Shown: positions 23,101 to 35,400, numbered from the stretch's first letter. The stretch is 64,000 bases of DNA from Acanthopleura granulata (GCA_016165875.1 JABBOT010000010.1:15153357-15217356), one strand, 5' to 3'. The notes: generated by a model from the sequence alone, not told the origin. Made by a program: numbers and translations.

Positions 23101-26100
23101 GCAATGCTGTTGAAAGCAAAATATCTTTTCTAGGTTTTCTGGCCTGGACAATGATGTTGTCATTCTCAGAAGATTGTTTAAAAATGGAATGAGTACTCAG
23201 AGGTAAGTGTACACTCAAAGCATGTCACTTATTATCAGTGGGAGTATTGTACCCCCTAAGTTAAATCTGTAAAGCACAACTACAATTGATGTGGGAGGCC
23301 TGTTCTGGCCAATCTGACTTCTTGGCTTTTATAAGTGTAATTTGGATTCATGGTGATTTTATACGCTTAAATAAATGTCAGAGGAAGTTAAAGTTTTATA
23401 TAATGTTAATCAGGAAAGGTGCACGTGTAGGTAAAGAATGATTGCACTAAGGACGTACACATGCCAGTTGGAAACATAGCAATATAACGCTAGATGTTCA
23501 AGATGCTGAGCTTGATGTACACAGTACATAAAAGTGGAATTCAGTAGATTAGCCATTCCATTGTCTTTCTAGACACTGGTATATGCTTTTTTTCAATTTT
23601 CGCCATCTTCAGCTGATAGCCAAATAATAAGTTGCTTTCTTGGCTAAACTGAATGCATTTTTAAACTGTGTGTAGCTTTACAATATAGCTGAGAGAATTC
23701 TGCGTGTCCTTGTCAGTTACATGGGTAAAGGTGTGATCCATGCCAGTCCAAAGACTGTCTTTGATGCTATCAGAAACCCCAGGATGAAGTTTACCTATGA
23801 TGAGACATTAAAGGTAGGTATTATGGTTATTTTCCTCTGTTCACGACATATTTCATCATTGTCACAGATGTTCCTTGTTACTGTTGTATTATTGAATATG
23901 AAACGGGTGTTATAATGGGTGTGAATAGTTATGTATTTATCACAAGGGGTTTGGCAATTGAATTGCTTATGTATGCATTCTATGTGGTAGATAAATTGAA
24001 ATATTAGAAATCTATAAATATTAATGACTGTTTTTCACCTCTAATTTAGGTTGTTTCCGGTGACACAATTTGCCTGATTCTGGTTTATACATGGACCTTA
24101 TAGGACCATGTAATAGTTATTTTTGTGAAGTTTGATTAATTACCGCACAGAAAAAGGCAGGTGTTGGCACCAAAAGTATCATTTAAGAGTTTCATTAACA
24201 CTAAAACTTATAGCCGAGAAGACATGATAGGTGCCATCTTCATGTGCCACCAGAAAGGAAAACAAACAGCACGACTTGTTGAGTTTCCAGGGCCTTTATG
24301 ATAATGCATGCTTATATGCCCTCAGGCGACTTACAATACATTTGCATGCACTTATTGTTGTATTCTTGAGGTTGTGAATGAGCTTGTACAATAATCTGGG
24401 TTTTTTCTGTTTCAGAAAGTTGATATAATAGAGACAATTTCTGACACAGTAAAAATAGGCAAGTAACATGGTACATGGGATAGAAAGTTTCAATACAAGC
24501 GTTAAACCAACAAACTAGAAGATGATCATTTTTATGGATTCATATGTATGCAAAAGTGCTGCAAAGCAACATATGTAGAACAAATTTTGAAGCTGTGAGG
24601 CTTGTAGTAACTGGTGCTTTGTGTTGTATGTGGTTTATATATGCATCTGATCAATTTAATTTGAAGTTTAATACTCTTATTCCCTTAATCTAGAGGCTCT
24701 TGACTGATGAGGATGGATGTTAGCATCCGCCTCAGTCTTGGAGTTGAAGTTTCCCACCGATTTATGATGGTTTTTCATCATGATGTCCCGGCAACCTGAC
24801 AACCATAATTACGTTAAATAACCTGTAGTGTGCAGTGTAGAATACAGAACATATCAAAGCAATGGATCTATCCATGCACATGTACTGACACAAGCGAAAT
24901 AGTTTCTGTTATAGACCGTTGTATGTAACGTGCGATATTTGTCGATTCTCTTGTAGTGTATTTTTACCACGAAATCCTGCAGTTATTTCGGAAAGATGCT
25001 TGTGATTTCTGCGTCCTTCAGAGTGAGCGTGTGGATGGGGACAAGTTTGTTCTCAGTTTACAGTCCGTGGACTCACCGAATACTCCAGCAAAGAATGGTA
25101 CAGTTAGGGGAAAGGTATGGTATTGTTTCGGCCATTCGTATTTGTAGATAGGCATGTGATAACCATGTGTCTCCTGATTTAAAGGAACAGACCACATTAT
25201 TGGAAAGTACACGTTACCCTAAAGGCAATTTCCTGCTGATTCCAAATATGGTATTCATTATATTTTGGCATAGTTTACTGATTAAAATAGAAATAAAGAC
25301 TGAGGTGCTACAGATTGAAGCACGATGATGTCACAGATTTTTTTTTAGCTGCAAAACATCCTGTGATTAAAAACATGTTCTACGCGAATAAATGTGTAGT
25401 ACAACACCTCGACCTGTATTTAATGTGGAAACATATCAGTTATGGCATGTTTAGCGGCAGTGAAGAATTGGTGACACCTCATGACAGTATTTGGAATCGG
25501 CACAAAATTGCCTTTCAGATGATGCGTACTTTCTAAAAATGTGGTCTGTTCTTCTAAGCCTGTGCCTAGGGTAACATGGCTGTAATGTTGACAGTATAGC
25601 CACACATCATTGATTTATTCATTCCTTTCTTGTAATACATAGTGACCCTATTTTATGTATTGCCTTGCTGCCCGTCCTGTTTAACAGTTACTGCCCAGTG
25701 GATGGATTGTGGAACCCGTGCGGAAAAACAAGAGGATTGTCTCCATGGTTACATTCCTTATGCAGGTAAGTGCATTATTTATAGGTTTTACAGTTAATAT
25801 TTTAGAAATGCAAGTTTACAGGAAATGCTCAAACAGTTTTGCAGTGTAATGGTGAAGAAGTGAAGGCATCTCCACGTAATTTTATATGTTGAAGCAGATC
25901 CCAGTATGGTGATGGAAAAAGCTGGTGTAAAGTACATGTAGGTACAATAGTGTAACCATAACTTTAGACCCTTCATTATTATTTTTGAACCAACATATAC
26001 TAATAATCTAAACAGTAAAATCATCATTGTGTTTTGTTGATATAAAATTACAGTAATACATGTACAGTGTCGTTATTGTGCAATATTTAAACTTACAAGG

Positions 26101-26507
26101 ATACGTGAAAATACAGCCATGTTGATTTCACTAACAATCAGGCAAAATAACAGCCAAGATATCCTTGTCATTAGACAAATACAAAAGACGTTTCAGTAGC
26201 AGCGTTGAGAAGTAATGCCTGTAGATGTGTGTCTGAATTATAGTTGTTTTTATATCGGCAGGGTAGAATGTGTTTCGTGGCCGCTGTATTTGCAGATGCA
26301 TACCTCACATGAATAAGAAAAACTTATGTACCTCATATAATAAAACATCTCTTCCTTTTTTATATTGTTTAGATGGATTTTGGACCTGGGAAAGGTTCGA
26401 GTCTCCCATTTGAAGACATCGCCTCACGCCAGCCTCTCGCCATTGTACAGCTGCGGGAGTATTTCAAGCCTCTGACTGAGCTTGTGGAAAGAGGTCAGCC
26501 AAAATAA
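14171..26507 (+). CDS. N-terminally membrane-anchored START-domain lipid-transfer protein
   Basis: Fourteen exons: 14171-14296, 15767-15820, 17058-17204, 17998-18206, 19393-19487, 20121-20744, 22083-22168, 22531-22610, 23134-23202, 23717-23813, 24416-24458, 24957-25114, 25688-25765 and 26373-26507. They total 2001 nt (666 residues) and every phase closes. Residues 4-22 are a single hydrophobic segment (YVTLSIGIAILCVLVAVL) followed by KK, consistent with a signal anchor. Residues about 60-210 form an unrecognised region with several Trp and Cys. Residues about 225-440 (mostly exon 6) are Ser/Glu-rich and probably disordered. The C-terminal 200 residues look like a START domain: GWMFSGLDNDVVI, KGVIHASPKTVFDAIRNP, the helix-grip segments LLPSGWIVEPV and FLMQMDFG, and a final helix LAIVQLREYFKPLTEL. 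START domains bind sterols, phospholipids or ceramide in a closed cavity. I cannot assign a STARD subfamily or ligand. Intron 11 is GC-AG. Confidence 0.88.
14400..15008. repeat. 40-bp minisatellite with 160-bp higher-order unit
   Basis: About fifteen copies of a 40-bp unit (core GGCATTGAGTGGATGCCAAG, then TGGTGTATGTGCTT) lie in intron 1 of the START gene. Four-unit blocks 14641-14800 and 14801-14960 are the same apart from one base that I can find (14771 versus 14931), showing recent amplification of a 160-bp higher-order repeat. Because 40 is not a multiple of three, stop-free reading on the minus strand is shared among frames. This produces long but spurious open frames such as 14342-15067. 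Confidence 0.95.
18370..18482. repeat. 28-bp tandem repeat
   Basis: About four copies of a 28-bp unit with core AAAAAGTGTCATGTGTTTAG, in intron 4 of the START gene. The first copy has a small internal deletion. Confidence 0.85.
18521..18645 (+). mobile_element. SINE 3' fragment
   Basis: TTTCCTCCCACCATAATTGTGG, then a rearranged 3' block in which GAAGTGTCGTTGAGTATG is duplicated, then AAAATACCAGTCAGATAAATAA. It represents the 3' half of the SINE in sense orientation, immediately before a longer copy at 18741. Confidence 0.65.
18741..18972 (+). mobile_element. tRNA-derived SINE
   Basis: Sense orientation: GCGCAGTGACCCAGGAGCCT, CTCACCAATG, diverged B-box region, CCGATGGTCGTGGGTTTCCC, TCCCACAATAATGGTGGCAA, CTTGAGTGTAGCATAAAAT, then the (AATA)n tail. 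The 5' tRNA arm is incomplete. It lies in intron 4 of the START gene. Confidence 0.8.
19241..19288 (+). mobile_element. SINE tail fragment
   Basis: GGAGTATGGCATTAAGCGATAAATAAATAAATAAATT: only the 3' block and tail of the SINE, 105 bp before exon 5 of the START gene. Confidence 0.55.
20841..21018 (+). mobile_element. SINE, head-truncated
   Basis: Begins at the B-box-like GTGAGTTTTAAGTCCAGCTC, then GGAAGGTCTGCCAGCAACCT, ATAATGCTGGTCACTATCTT, CTTGAGCTGAGTATAAAAC and an (AATA)n tail. It lies in intron 6 of the START gene. Confidence 0.75.
21195..21833. mobile_element. MITE-like element, copy 1 (about 640 bp, short TIRs)
   Basis: Starts GACATGGTCG and ends CGACCATGTC, an inverted repeat of at least ten bases. 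The interior is collinear with 62518-63132 over its whole length, with shared blocks such as CAGAATATTTAAATGAGG, GGTAAACTTCATATGTA, CCAAAAAGAGGCGTAAAAGA and CAGAATTTGTTTA. No open reading frame of note, so it is non-autonomous. It lies in intron 6 of the START gene. No convincing target-site duplication was found. Confidence 0.83.
22709..22870 (-). mobile_element. Truncated SINE with internal 24-bp expansion
   Basis: Tail-first SINE: TATTTATTTATTTGATTGG, ACTCAAGAATATTTCAC, then the block GCCAGCATTATGATGGGAGG tandemly repeated about three to four times (24-bp unit, about 22780-22865). The tRNA half is absent. It lies in intron 8 of the START gene. Confidence 0.75.
25180..25555. mobile_element. 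Fold-back element with about 80-bp terminal inverted repeats
   Basis: The left end has AAAGGAACAGACCACAT, GGAAAGTACACG, AAAGGCAATTTCCTG and GATTCCAAATAT; the reverse complement of the right end repeats these blocks in order (AGAACAGACCACATTT, AGAAAGTACGC, AAAGGCAATTTTGTG, GATTCCAAATACT). It lies in intron 12 of the START gene, about 65 bp after exon 25114. No transposase. Its termini are similar to those at 2735-3181, suggesting related families. Confidence 0.83.
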
Positions 26508-26814
26508 ACTAAATACACAAGTCTGACGAAACTTTGTAACTGTTCATTGTGGTCAGAATTTACTGACATGCATCAACTGTTCATGTATATATATATATAG
26601 TTTGTGCACAGATTGTAATGACTACAGTTAGCCATTGGATGCAATCGATTAAGTGTCAAGAATTGACATGTTTCATATAGAGAATGATGATCAAGGTATA
26701 CAGAGGGAAGCTTTGCTCAGTGTTGCATATCATTAACCAGCATGTTAGTTTTAAGTTTGCAAAATGAAATAGAACTTACATGAACTTACAACAAATGATG
26801 TCCTGTGGGTATGA

Positions 26815-27068
26815 TTTATTTATTTATTTGATGCTGTACGCGGTACTCAAGAATATTTCACTTGTGCGATGGCGGCCATGGTGGAAGGAAGCTGGAAATA
26901 GCCTGAGGAAACCCACGACTATCCGCGGATTGCTGGTAGACCGTCCCACATATAGCCGCAGAGGAAGTCAGCATGAGCTGGTCTTGAACTCACAGCGATT
27001 TCATAGGTGGGAGGCTTCTGGGCCATTGTGCTGCGCTAGTGCGCTAATCAACTGAGCTACAGAGGGCC
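26815..27068 (-). mobile_element. Full-length tRNA-derived SINE with 13-bp target duplication
   Basis: Flanked by perfect direct repeats CCTGTGGGTATGA at 26802-26814 and 27069-27081. Read on the minus strand it starts with a tRNA-like head containing an A-box (GGCCCTCTGTAGCTCAGTTG), a B-box-like region before AAGACCAGCTCATGC, a body, CTTGAGTACCGCGTACAGC and an (AATA)n tail. The direct repeats indicate insertion by target-primed reverse transcription. Confidence 0.92.
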
Positions 27069-28254
27069 CCTGTGGGTATGAATTGTGTATTAATCAATAT
27101 AATTATTGAACCACAAGATGTAATTTTTTTACTAAATTGTGATAAAATAATTTCAAAATCATTTGATATGTACAAACAACAGTGCGTTGTTGGCATTTCA
27201 TACAGGTTATGTTCCATTAACAATATTTACCTGTATGTGCATTTGACACATCGGTACATTTACGCAAATGTACACAAAAGCCATACCTTTTCCTTACCGA
27301 TTAACCAGATAGTTATTTTTTGATATCTGTATATTTTTATGTTTTTGTGATTATCATGACCAATATGGACTTGTTTCCATGTTGTACATTTCATTGTAAA
27401 TATAAGGTGGTATAATTGATTTTTGTTCCACATGGAAATTCTTTTCTTGGAAAATATCCATAAACTCTGATCTTGTGAATGTCGTGATTTCTGAAGATTT
27501 TACAGTAATGTTTAATTACTTTTTTATGTACTTTCCCACCTGTAATTACTGTTCATCTGTGTAATCTGCATTGTTTGCTCAAAGGATGACCACCTGAGTC
27601 TGTTATCATGATGGAATCGTGTTTAAAGCAGACAGCTGTACATTATAACTGCTGCATTTTGTTGGGAGTGCTGTTAGAAATGGTATTTAACTCAATTATG
27701 ATTGTATTTGTCACTTGGCTTTCATTGGTTTCACTGTACTTGAAAATACTCTCCATTGTTTTATGGATGTACAATACATGTCCATACCTTCGTGCTCATT
27801 GTATAAAGGCTTGCACTATTTCTCTGTCAGACGTCACTTGAGCTGTACATTTTCCCTTTAGCTCTCAGATGTCCTTTGTTGTTTGTCAAAGTAACAAATT
27901 TGTGACAAGTTATTGATTTCTTGTTATTGGTAGACAAAAATAACTAAATTAAATTTCCGTGATGACCTGGTACATGTAAGTTATTTTTAGATTGTGATGT
28001 AATTTTGTTGATATGTGTGATGTGTTTTATTTTGATATCTTAATTCTCTTTAGTGATGGCATATTAGCTATTCTTTTACTAATGAAGCTTGGAAATAATT
28101 TCCTGAAAAGAAGAACATTATTTTGTTTTTTTGTATCTGTTTACTTGACTTCACGCATGTAAAATGTGTGCTCTGGGAAATGTACATGTTGCCTACATTA
28201 GTGTTACTGTCAGTGTATAAGTAAAAGCCAGAGTGTATAAGTTGATCAAATATT

Positions 28255-28730
28255 TTTTGTGGCCAAACAGTGCTGACTGCCTCAGCTTAGATTGCTGGAC
28301 AAAACAATGGTGCTGTACCATTTTGACTGCTACCATTTTAACAATTTTGACTGCTAATAGTCAGGCAATGTTGATTGTTAGTGGCCCAGTAATGTTGACC
28401 TGCAGTGGCCAAACAGTGTGTGACCAAGCAGTGTACATTGCTGTTAGGGCCATCAATGTTGATTGCTGGTGGTTAGGCATTGTAGACTGCTAGTGGCCAA
28501 GCAATGTTGACTGCTATTGAGGACAAGCAATTTTGAATGCTAGTGGCCATGGAGTGTTGACAGCATGTGGTCAAGCAGTGTTGATTGTTAGTGGCATGCA
28601 CTTGACAGCTGATGGCCAAGTAATGTTGACTTTTAGTGGCCAATCAATGTTGACTGATAGTGTCAAAGCATTGTTGACTGATAATGGCCATGCATTGTTG
28701 ACTGATAGTGGCCAAGCAATATATTGAGAG
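28255..28730. repeat. Degenerate 24-30 bp tandem array
   Basis: About fifteen to eighteen imperfect copies of a unit resembling AGTGGCCAAGCAATGTTGAC, often with TGCT, in an intergenic region. Copies differ in length, so the array is old or prone to indels. Confidence 0.8.
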
Positions 28731-31700
28731 TTCACGTATTGATATTGATGTTGACTGCTGAGATCCTGCCTTCCAAACCAGTGTTCATTGGCACATTCTG
28801 TCTTGTAAGTCAGTGAATGAAGTGCTACATTTTAGAGGTGATGTTTTTTTTTGTTTTTTTTTTTGTGCAGAAAACAGGTGATGAACTGCCATGTATACGA
28901 CAATTTTTTTTGTAGCCAGTTATACAGCATACAACCATCAATCAATGTAATAATATATATGCATGTGTCACTGCTGGAAATAAGGAAAGTTAGTCATTTG
29001 AATGAACAGTTGCAATAAAACCCTGAGGTTACAAATCGACTAGAGGCCATCTTTCACATGTAATTTGTGACCATTTGCCAACTGTCAAACAGCCCTGGCT
29101 GCTCTGCATGCCGCGTAATATGTCAAACTGTTTTGTGTGAACTGCTCACATCAGGGAACAACCCTTAATGTATTCCAGCATGGGGTTGGGCATTGTTGTA
29201 TTTTGCTTTCGATGACTTGCACGAAAGTCAAATTTAGTGGAAATGTATTTCCAGTTTTTTCTGCAACTAAAAAAGGTGTATATTTGGAAGATATATATCG
29301 CGTAGTTGCTTTATGGACCTTTATATTGTTTTAATTTTTTGTGGTAGGAGGAAGAGGGTAACTGCTACGTGTTATCTTTTTCAGTTGATACATTGAATTT
29401 GTGGAAAAAAGGGTACCAGATTATTAAGTCTACATAGTTTTCAGGGAAATGTACTTTCCTAGTGCAGATGTGGGAAGCAAAATGGTGGGGTTTTTTTTGT
29501 TTGTTTTTGGTTTTGTTTTTTTTTTTGTTTTTTTGTTGTTTTTTTTTGTTTGTTTTTTTTTTCATGGCAACACTAGAAGTCCTAACCCAAACCGAGAACA
29601 TTTGGCTTACACGTACTAGTTTAAAATTAGCGCCTTACGGGGTTTTCTCCCTCAAAGCGGATGTGGTTTCCCGCGCACGTAAATAAAAATGGCGACAAAT
29701 AATGCATACAGATAGCACCGGCTGTCATGGTAGTAAAACGCACCTTAAAACGAACCCCAGAACGATATTCGTTAGCAGATGATATTTAACGAAGTGCTAT
29801 GTTACCATTGTTTTTATCCGCAAACCGCGGCGCCTCGTAACTAGAACGCACATTGAGAAGCTCTGGAATGGGCAAGCCCCAGTTTCCAAGTTATGACATG
29901 ATAGCTAATGATAACTAAAACACTGCAGCTGTCAACTGATAAATAACTCAGTAGAGCTGTATCCGTTGAGCAGATATGTTTATTGCCTTCGAGAGAATTA
30001 AGTCACAAGTTGCAAACTATTGTAAACACATCTATCACTGACAGTGACTTTGGTTTGTGCGAGAATAATTCGCCAGTTTCAGTCAAGTAGGCACATTAAA
30101 AATTTGTCTCCTCTGTGGTTGATCACAGATCTGTAATTATCAGTGACGACCCCCACTTCCCCAGTAGTAGCACCTGCCATGACTTTGATATATTTGTATA
30201 TCATGGATAGTTCGCCTCCCCATCAAAATGGCGCACTGAGGTAATATCCAGACAAGGCTCTGTTTTACGATGCAATCACAAACTGCGCGTATCGTAGCTT
30301 CCATGACAACAAAGAGATGCGTCACCTGGGTGTTTGCGCCTGACGAGTTGTACGAGTCTTTGCTGTTTACCGAGACTCCCTAGCGGACGTGAGATTGTGC
30401 ATAAGCGAGCAGTGTATGTAGGTGAGTGCTGATGCTATCACTGTGAATACAAACTGAAAAGTAATGCTAGATTGTATGCATGCCATTTTTTGGTTTAAAC
30501 AATGTTGTCCATTTATCAAGTAAAATTTTTTACCTGTTTATACACGTACATGTCTCATGTTTTCAATGACTTATTACTTTAGTTAAACGGATAGTCTAGA
30601 CTAGCTGGGTAATGCAGATTTATTTTCCCTTCGGGACTAATTATTGGTTATTTTCAGAATTTATCTCTTAGACCTAAGGATTATCCTATGTTAAGCGGAA
30701 GAATGATAGTCTCGATGTCAATATACTCGGATTTAGGGTCTGGTATCTTCGGCTGGCCGGGATAATGTTGAAAGCAATGTAAAACCCCAGGGAATTGGAC
30801 AAATCCTTTCAGTCTTCCATGCACAGAAGACGTGCACATAACAGCAACTGTGAATAACAGGTCTATCAAACTTAGTTCACTATAGATTTCTCATCACAGT
30901 AGGTCATCCTTAAGTGTCAAATTGGGTATCGTATTAAATTGTTAACATTCTATAAACTGAGAAAGTAAACCAGGGAATGCCTGGGCAAGCTAGTTGCTAA
31001 TAAGTTGGCTACAAATATAGGTTGCTTGTTATCAAGGACATATCCGTGAAATACACATATTGTGACCCCTCTTGAGATATTTCAGATTCCCCTCAATTTT
31101 CGGCCTGCATACGTGGTTTCTTTCATATCTGGGGCCTCGCTAAATCAACTTCTTCGGGTACTTACTCGCTGCAACTATCATAAACTTGATCAATCTGATG
31201 GCGTGTTCGAATCCAGCTCTCGCTGTTTCAGCTGCGACTTCAAATCAGTGGATGTTTAATGGAGGTCGAAGGCTTGCTCCTGGGGCTTCGGTTTCCTCCT
31301 GATCCCTCTTCATATAAATGTAAATCTTGCGTAGGCGATGGCGTATAAACAACAAGCCATTAATCTCCCATATCTTAATATTAGGACCCCCCCCCGTCAT
31401 AAATGAGTTAGACCGTGCTGTAAATGAGCCTCTTAAGTATCTGTTTCGCGTGAGAGCTACATGGAAGTCCTGAACGATGTACCATTGAAGACTTTATGGA
31501 TCTTCTGTTCGACTGGCTACAACAAATTACGCACCATACCAAATCCTCGAGGCAATTCTATGTTCTAACCGGACTGTATGCTAATTAAATGTTAATACAG
31601 CAGACTTGTACGTGCATATCTGGGTTGGTCAAAAGTTGGTCATGCGTTGACGGTTTCTTGCAATTACGAAAGAAAAAAAAAGTAGGCATGCTTCTCGGGG

Positions 31701-32453
31701 AAGTAAGTTCTATGAACTATAAAGTCCTCTGATTAGATTGTTTTCATGACGTCTTTTATGTGTGCTCCAGTACGTACAGTTGAAGTCAAGGTAAACTGAC
31801 TCTTAAGTTTTATCGTCTGAAGAGCTTGAGAGAGAGACAGAGATAGAGAGAGAGAGAGATCGGTCTCTCCATGGATTAACGATAGAAAAGCATAGAATAA
31901 TCCAGTGCATAGGAAATGAGCAATCGATATAGTTTTAGTTTGTGTTCTTGGTAATAAAATTGCATGGTCTCAAGTCTTTGTTCAGTGATTGTTTACCACG
32001 CTGCCCGGCAGCCGCCAGTTATCTTTAAATGTCCATTCCACTGACAAAGAGGACGATGCATTTAGGCCCTGACACGACAGGGCCTGAACGTCAACTCACG
32101 GCCATTTGTTTATGACGGCGCCTTTGTTGTCAAGGGCCGCCGATTCGTTGTGGCGTGGAGCCCTATTTGTATTCAACAGCACTTGCTCTTGTGTTAAGGA
32201 CTATATACTGTGTATAGTATTATAGGTATACAAACCGATGTACCTTTACAGTTCATGATATGTTAATACCCTCAGTGTCATTCACGGATTTATAGACTGC
32301 CGATTATGAACCTTTCCCACGCCGCGATCAAGAATGATCTGGGAGTAATCTAGTCGCCTTATCGAGGTACCGCCACGTACACGTTCATAACTCACTTGGG
32401 GGCCACTGACTTATCCTGCACGAGGGGACAGGGACAGCCTTCAGCTGTACATC

Positions 32454-35400
32454 ATGAGCGAAGAGGTTAGAGCGGGAAGTCCACAAACTAACACCCTAGA
32501 CCAGGTAGGTTTTATTCATTCACCTGTTCGGTGTGTATGCATGGTTGACGTTAACACTGATTGTTTACCTAACTGCGCTCAAGGCACGATACTAAAAGTC
32601 GTGTTTAATAGCACCATTGCAACAGATATAGAGGCTCTGATTCACCGCTCATGACACATGTGTATCAGTTCTAACATTCGGCTTTGCCTATTTTTCTGTT
32701 TATATTCACTTAGGGTCAAAAACGAAGCACTAAAAAAAAAACATACATTAGTGCAACGTATATCTGCAGAAATGTGTGGAGTCGGTCAAACGTCCATTTG
32801 CATTTATTCTGCATGCTAGAAGAAAACCTACTAATCCGGTTCACCAGGTTGTGAAATAGGTTGCTTATTTTCTTGTTAATAATCCGTGTATTGGTAATTA
32901 GTATGGAGATCTTTTATGAGATCATTATTTACATAATATTATAGGCCTAACTGGGTTGATCATCAAAGGAAAACTCGATGCTGCATTTTCTTCTTGCCAG
33001 ATCCGGTCGACTACTGGTACTTGCCTGATATAAGTAACAGAAAATAATACTTTTAGGTTTCATGATGATCATTGGACATACACTGATGGGTTTGGTTGTA
33101 CAATGTTTTAAGTCGTACTTGTACTCGAGGGTTATTATAATTATATGGTATGAACTTTTTACGGAAAGGCCATCAAAAGAAACCAGGGATCTTCTAAAGC
33201 ACCCCTTCAGATTTTAAATCTCTTGATCTGGGTTCGGGTGATGTAGGTCTACATGGTTTTCATTAGGCTATCAGTAGATGGGCTTATGATCAATGCAGGT
33301 ATAGCTTCTTTATAAATAAGTCGCATACACAAAAGTTAATACTGACATTTTATTAAACAAATTTAAAGAAAGACCTATGTCTAACATAAACGTAAGCAAC
33401 GGAAACATGAGAGATTTCAACATCCAGATGTGGATGCCTTGAGAGTTCTGCCAACAATGACCTTGATGCCACTACTGTGACCTATTTACCCAAGCATCTG
33501 TGGCTGTTATAATCGTGTCAAGGTGGTTATCCGGATAATCTCCAAAATCCGATGTGCAGGTGTTTGGCATAATTGGCAACACTCACCGAATGTTCTGAAC
33601 ACTTTCCCAGCCAGGCGGGTCAGAACTATTTCGCACATCTTCGCTGAATGATCCAAATAATAAACTGTGCTTATCTACGTTAGTTAATACTGAAATTAAT
33701 TATGCAATTTTTAATCATGACAATGAATTCATGGAAGATGCTTTTTTGTGGTTAAACTGTAAATTGCGCGAGAAAACCTGTGTTTTATTATGAATGTAGA
33801 TTTAAGTACATGTGCGGACCTAAGCAATTTCCCAGAACAACCTGTAAAGGACCGCCCAGAAGTGTACGCAACTACGTGTTTATGTATAATCATATATGTA
33901 TATAAGCAGAACCGACTACATGTATGGAAGCCCACAACTAACACCACAACAACGTTAAACAATCATTTAATGTCACATAGGTTCTATAAGCGACTAAATG
34001 AAATTGTTAAATTAGGCTATAAATGAAATGGTTTATGAATACAGTTGAATGAACTAATAACACAAACACGGAAATATTCATATACAGATAATTACAAACG
34101 ATTTAGCAGAAAACCATAATGAACTAATTGAATGAATATGTTGGATAGAACAGAAAGAAAATCACCATAACATGTTAAATTCGCAGGTATTCAAAATATT
34201 AAAAAAAATTCAGACACCCCAGACTTCCACGACTTTCCCATTGATCAAGTACGTACCGCACATCTTTATGTATACGCAAGGCCGGAGAAACTTTACACTT
34301 GGTATACTTGTATTTCATATCGAATCCAGAGCAGGTAGCAGAGGAAATGCGGTCTCAATAATCGATCATGTCACGCCTTCAAGTAAGGAAAACTCTGTTA
34401 ATTAACACTGTCAATTAGACAATTCAATTTACCTACACTTTTCGTATCGTCTTTGTCTTCAAGCTGGCAGGCTGCAGATGAATTTGCGGTTAATGGTTTA
34501 TTGGTTAAGGTGGTTAAAGGTACATGGAATGTTGTAGAGACTCTATAGTAGGCTGTTAACCTCTAACTTGTTTACTCCCATTTACTGTGTACATACAATA
34601 CAGCCCTTCTGAAGTCGTACATGTAAGTAACTGCACAAAAAATTATAATATGAGAGGTGTATTGTATGTGTTCACCGTACGTGCCTGCGTCACCACGTAT
34701 ATCAATCCAAGATCATTAAACTCAGACTACCCACAATACAGGACCGTTCAATCTATACTTGTACCACAGAGTGGGTTAACTTCAGAGAGATCTGGTTTTC
34801 CAGTTCATGACATTGATCGGCCGGGCAGCACTTTGCATGGTTGCCCCGTTTGCCAGCTCCATTGTATTTAATAGGCGTGTCGGGTTTTACCTCACGTGGA
34901 CCAAGTTACTCTATATAGTGAACAGTCATTGGATCAGTGCCAGTGGTTTGCAGAGGAATTGGAACAAAAATCTGAGCTACAATTTGGTGCTTGAAGGCCC
35001 GCATTAGAGACCCTCACTCACTAGGCGAATAAACTCAAGGACATGTAGATATATGGTTCAAATCAGAGATCGCTTTTGTTGGTTTGCTTCTTCCCCTACG
35101 GATATGTATTAGACAAGACCACCCTCTGGATCCTCCCTCTTCTAGAAGTGTGGTTTTACGCGTATGTTTCCTCACTTTTAAGCAGGATTGCAGTGGTGAG
35201 CAAGAGAAATGTTAACGATAACAACACAAAACATTAGTCAAGAAACATGATGCACATTGTGTTCTTATGATTATATAGACCTACAGATCTACCAAAATCC
35301 AGGGAAGAACCAAAATGTTGTAGGTCTAATCTATTTCACACGTTTAAACGACTATCATAAATCAAGATTTGGAATTGTCTTAAAAAAAATAAAACGTTTC

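Larger units (their letters stand above)
26508..32453. other. Intergenic region between the START gene and the LRRC74-like gene
   Basis: Contains a full SINE (26815-27068), a degenerate tandem array (28255-28730), a poly-T/poly-G-rich stretch at 29480-29565, and an (AG)n run at about 31835-31858. CG-richer sequence at about 29690-30420 ends in a donor-like TATGTAG|GTGAGT at 30420 and could be the 5' UTR exon and promoter of the LRRC74-like gene. No additional coding gene is supported. Confidence 0.4.

Noticed and set aside
26990..27068. tRNA gene suggested by A-box and B-box-like sequence
   Set aside because: It is the tRNA-derived head of a SINE with target duplication, not a foldable tRNA gene with an intact cloverleaf.
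29365..29686. Open frames encoding Lys-rich or Phe-rich runs
   Set aside because: Translation of a poly-T/poly-A tract. Low complexity, no gene evidence.
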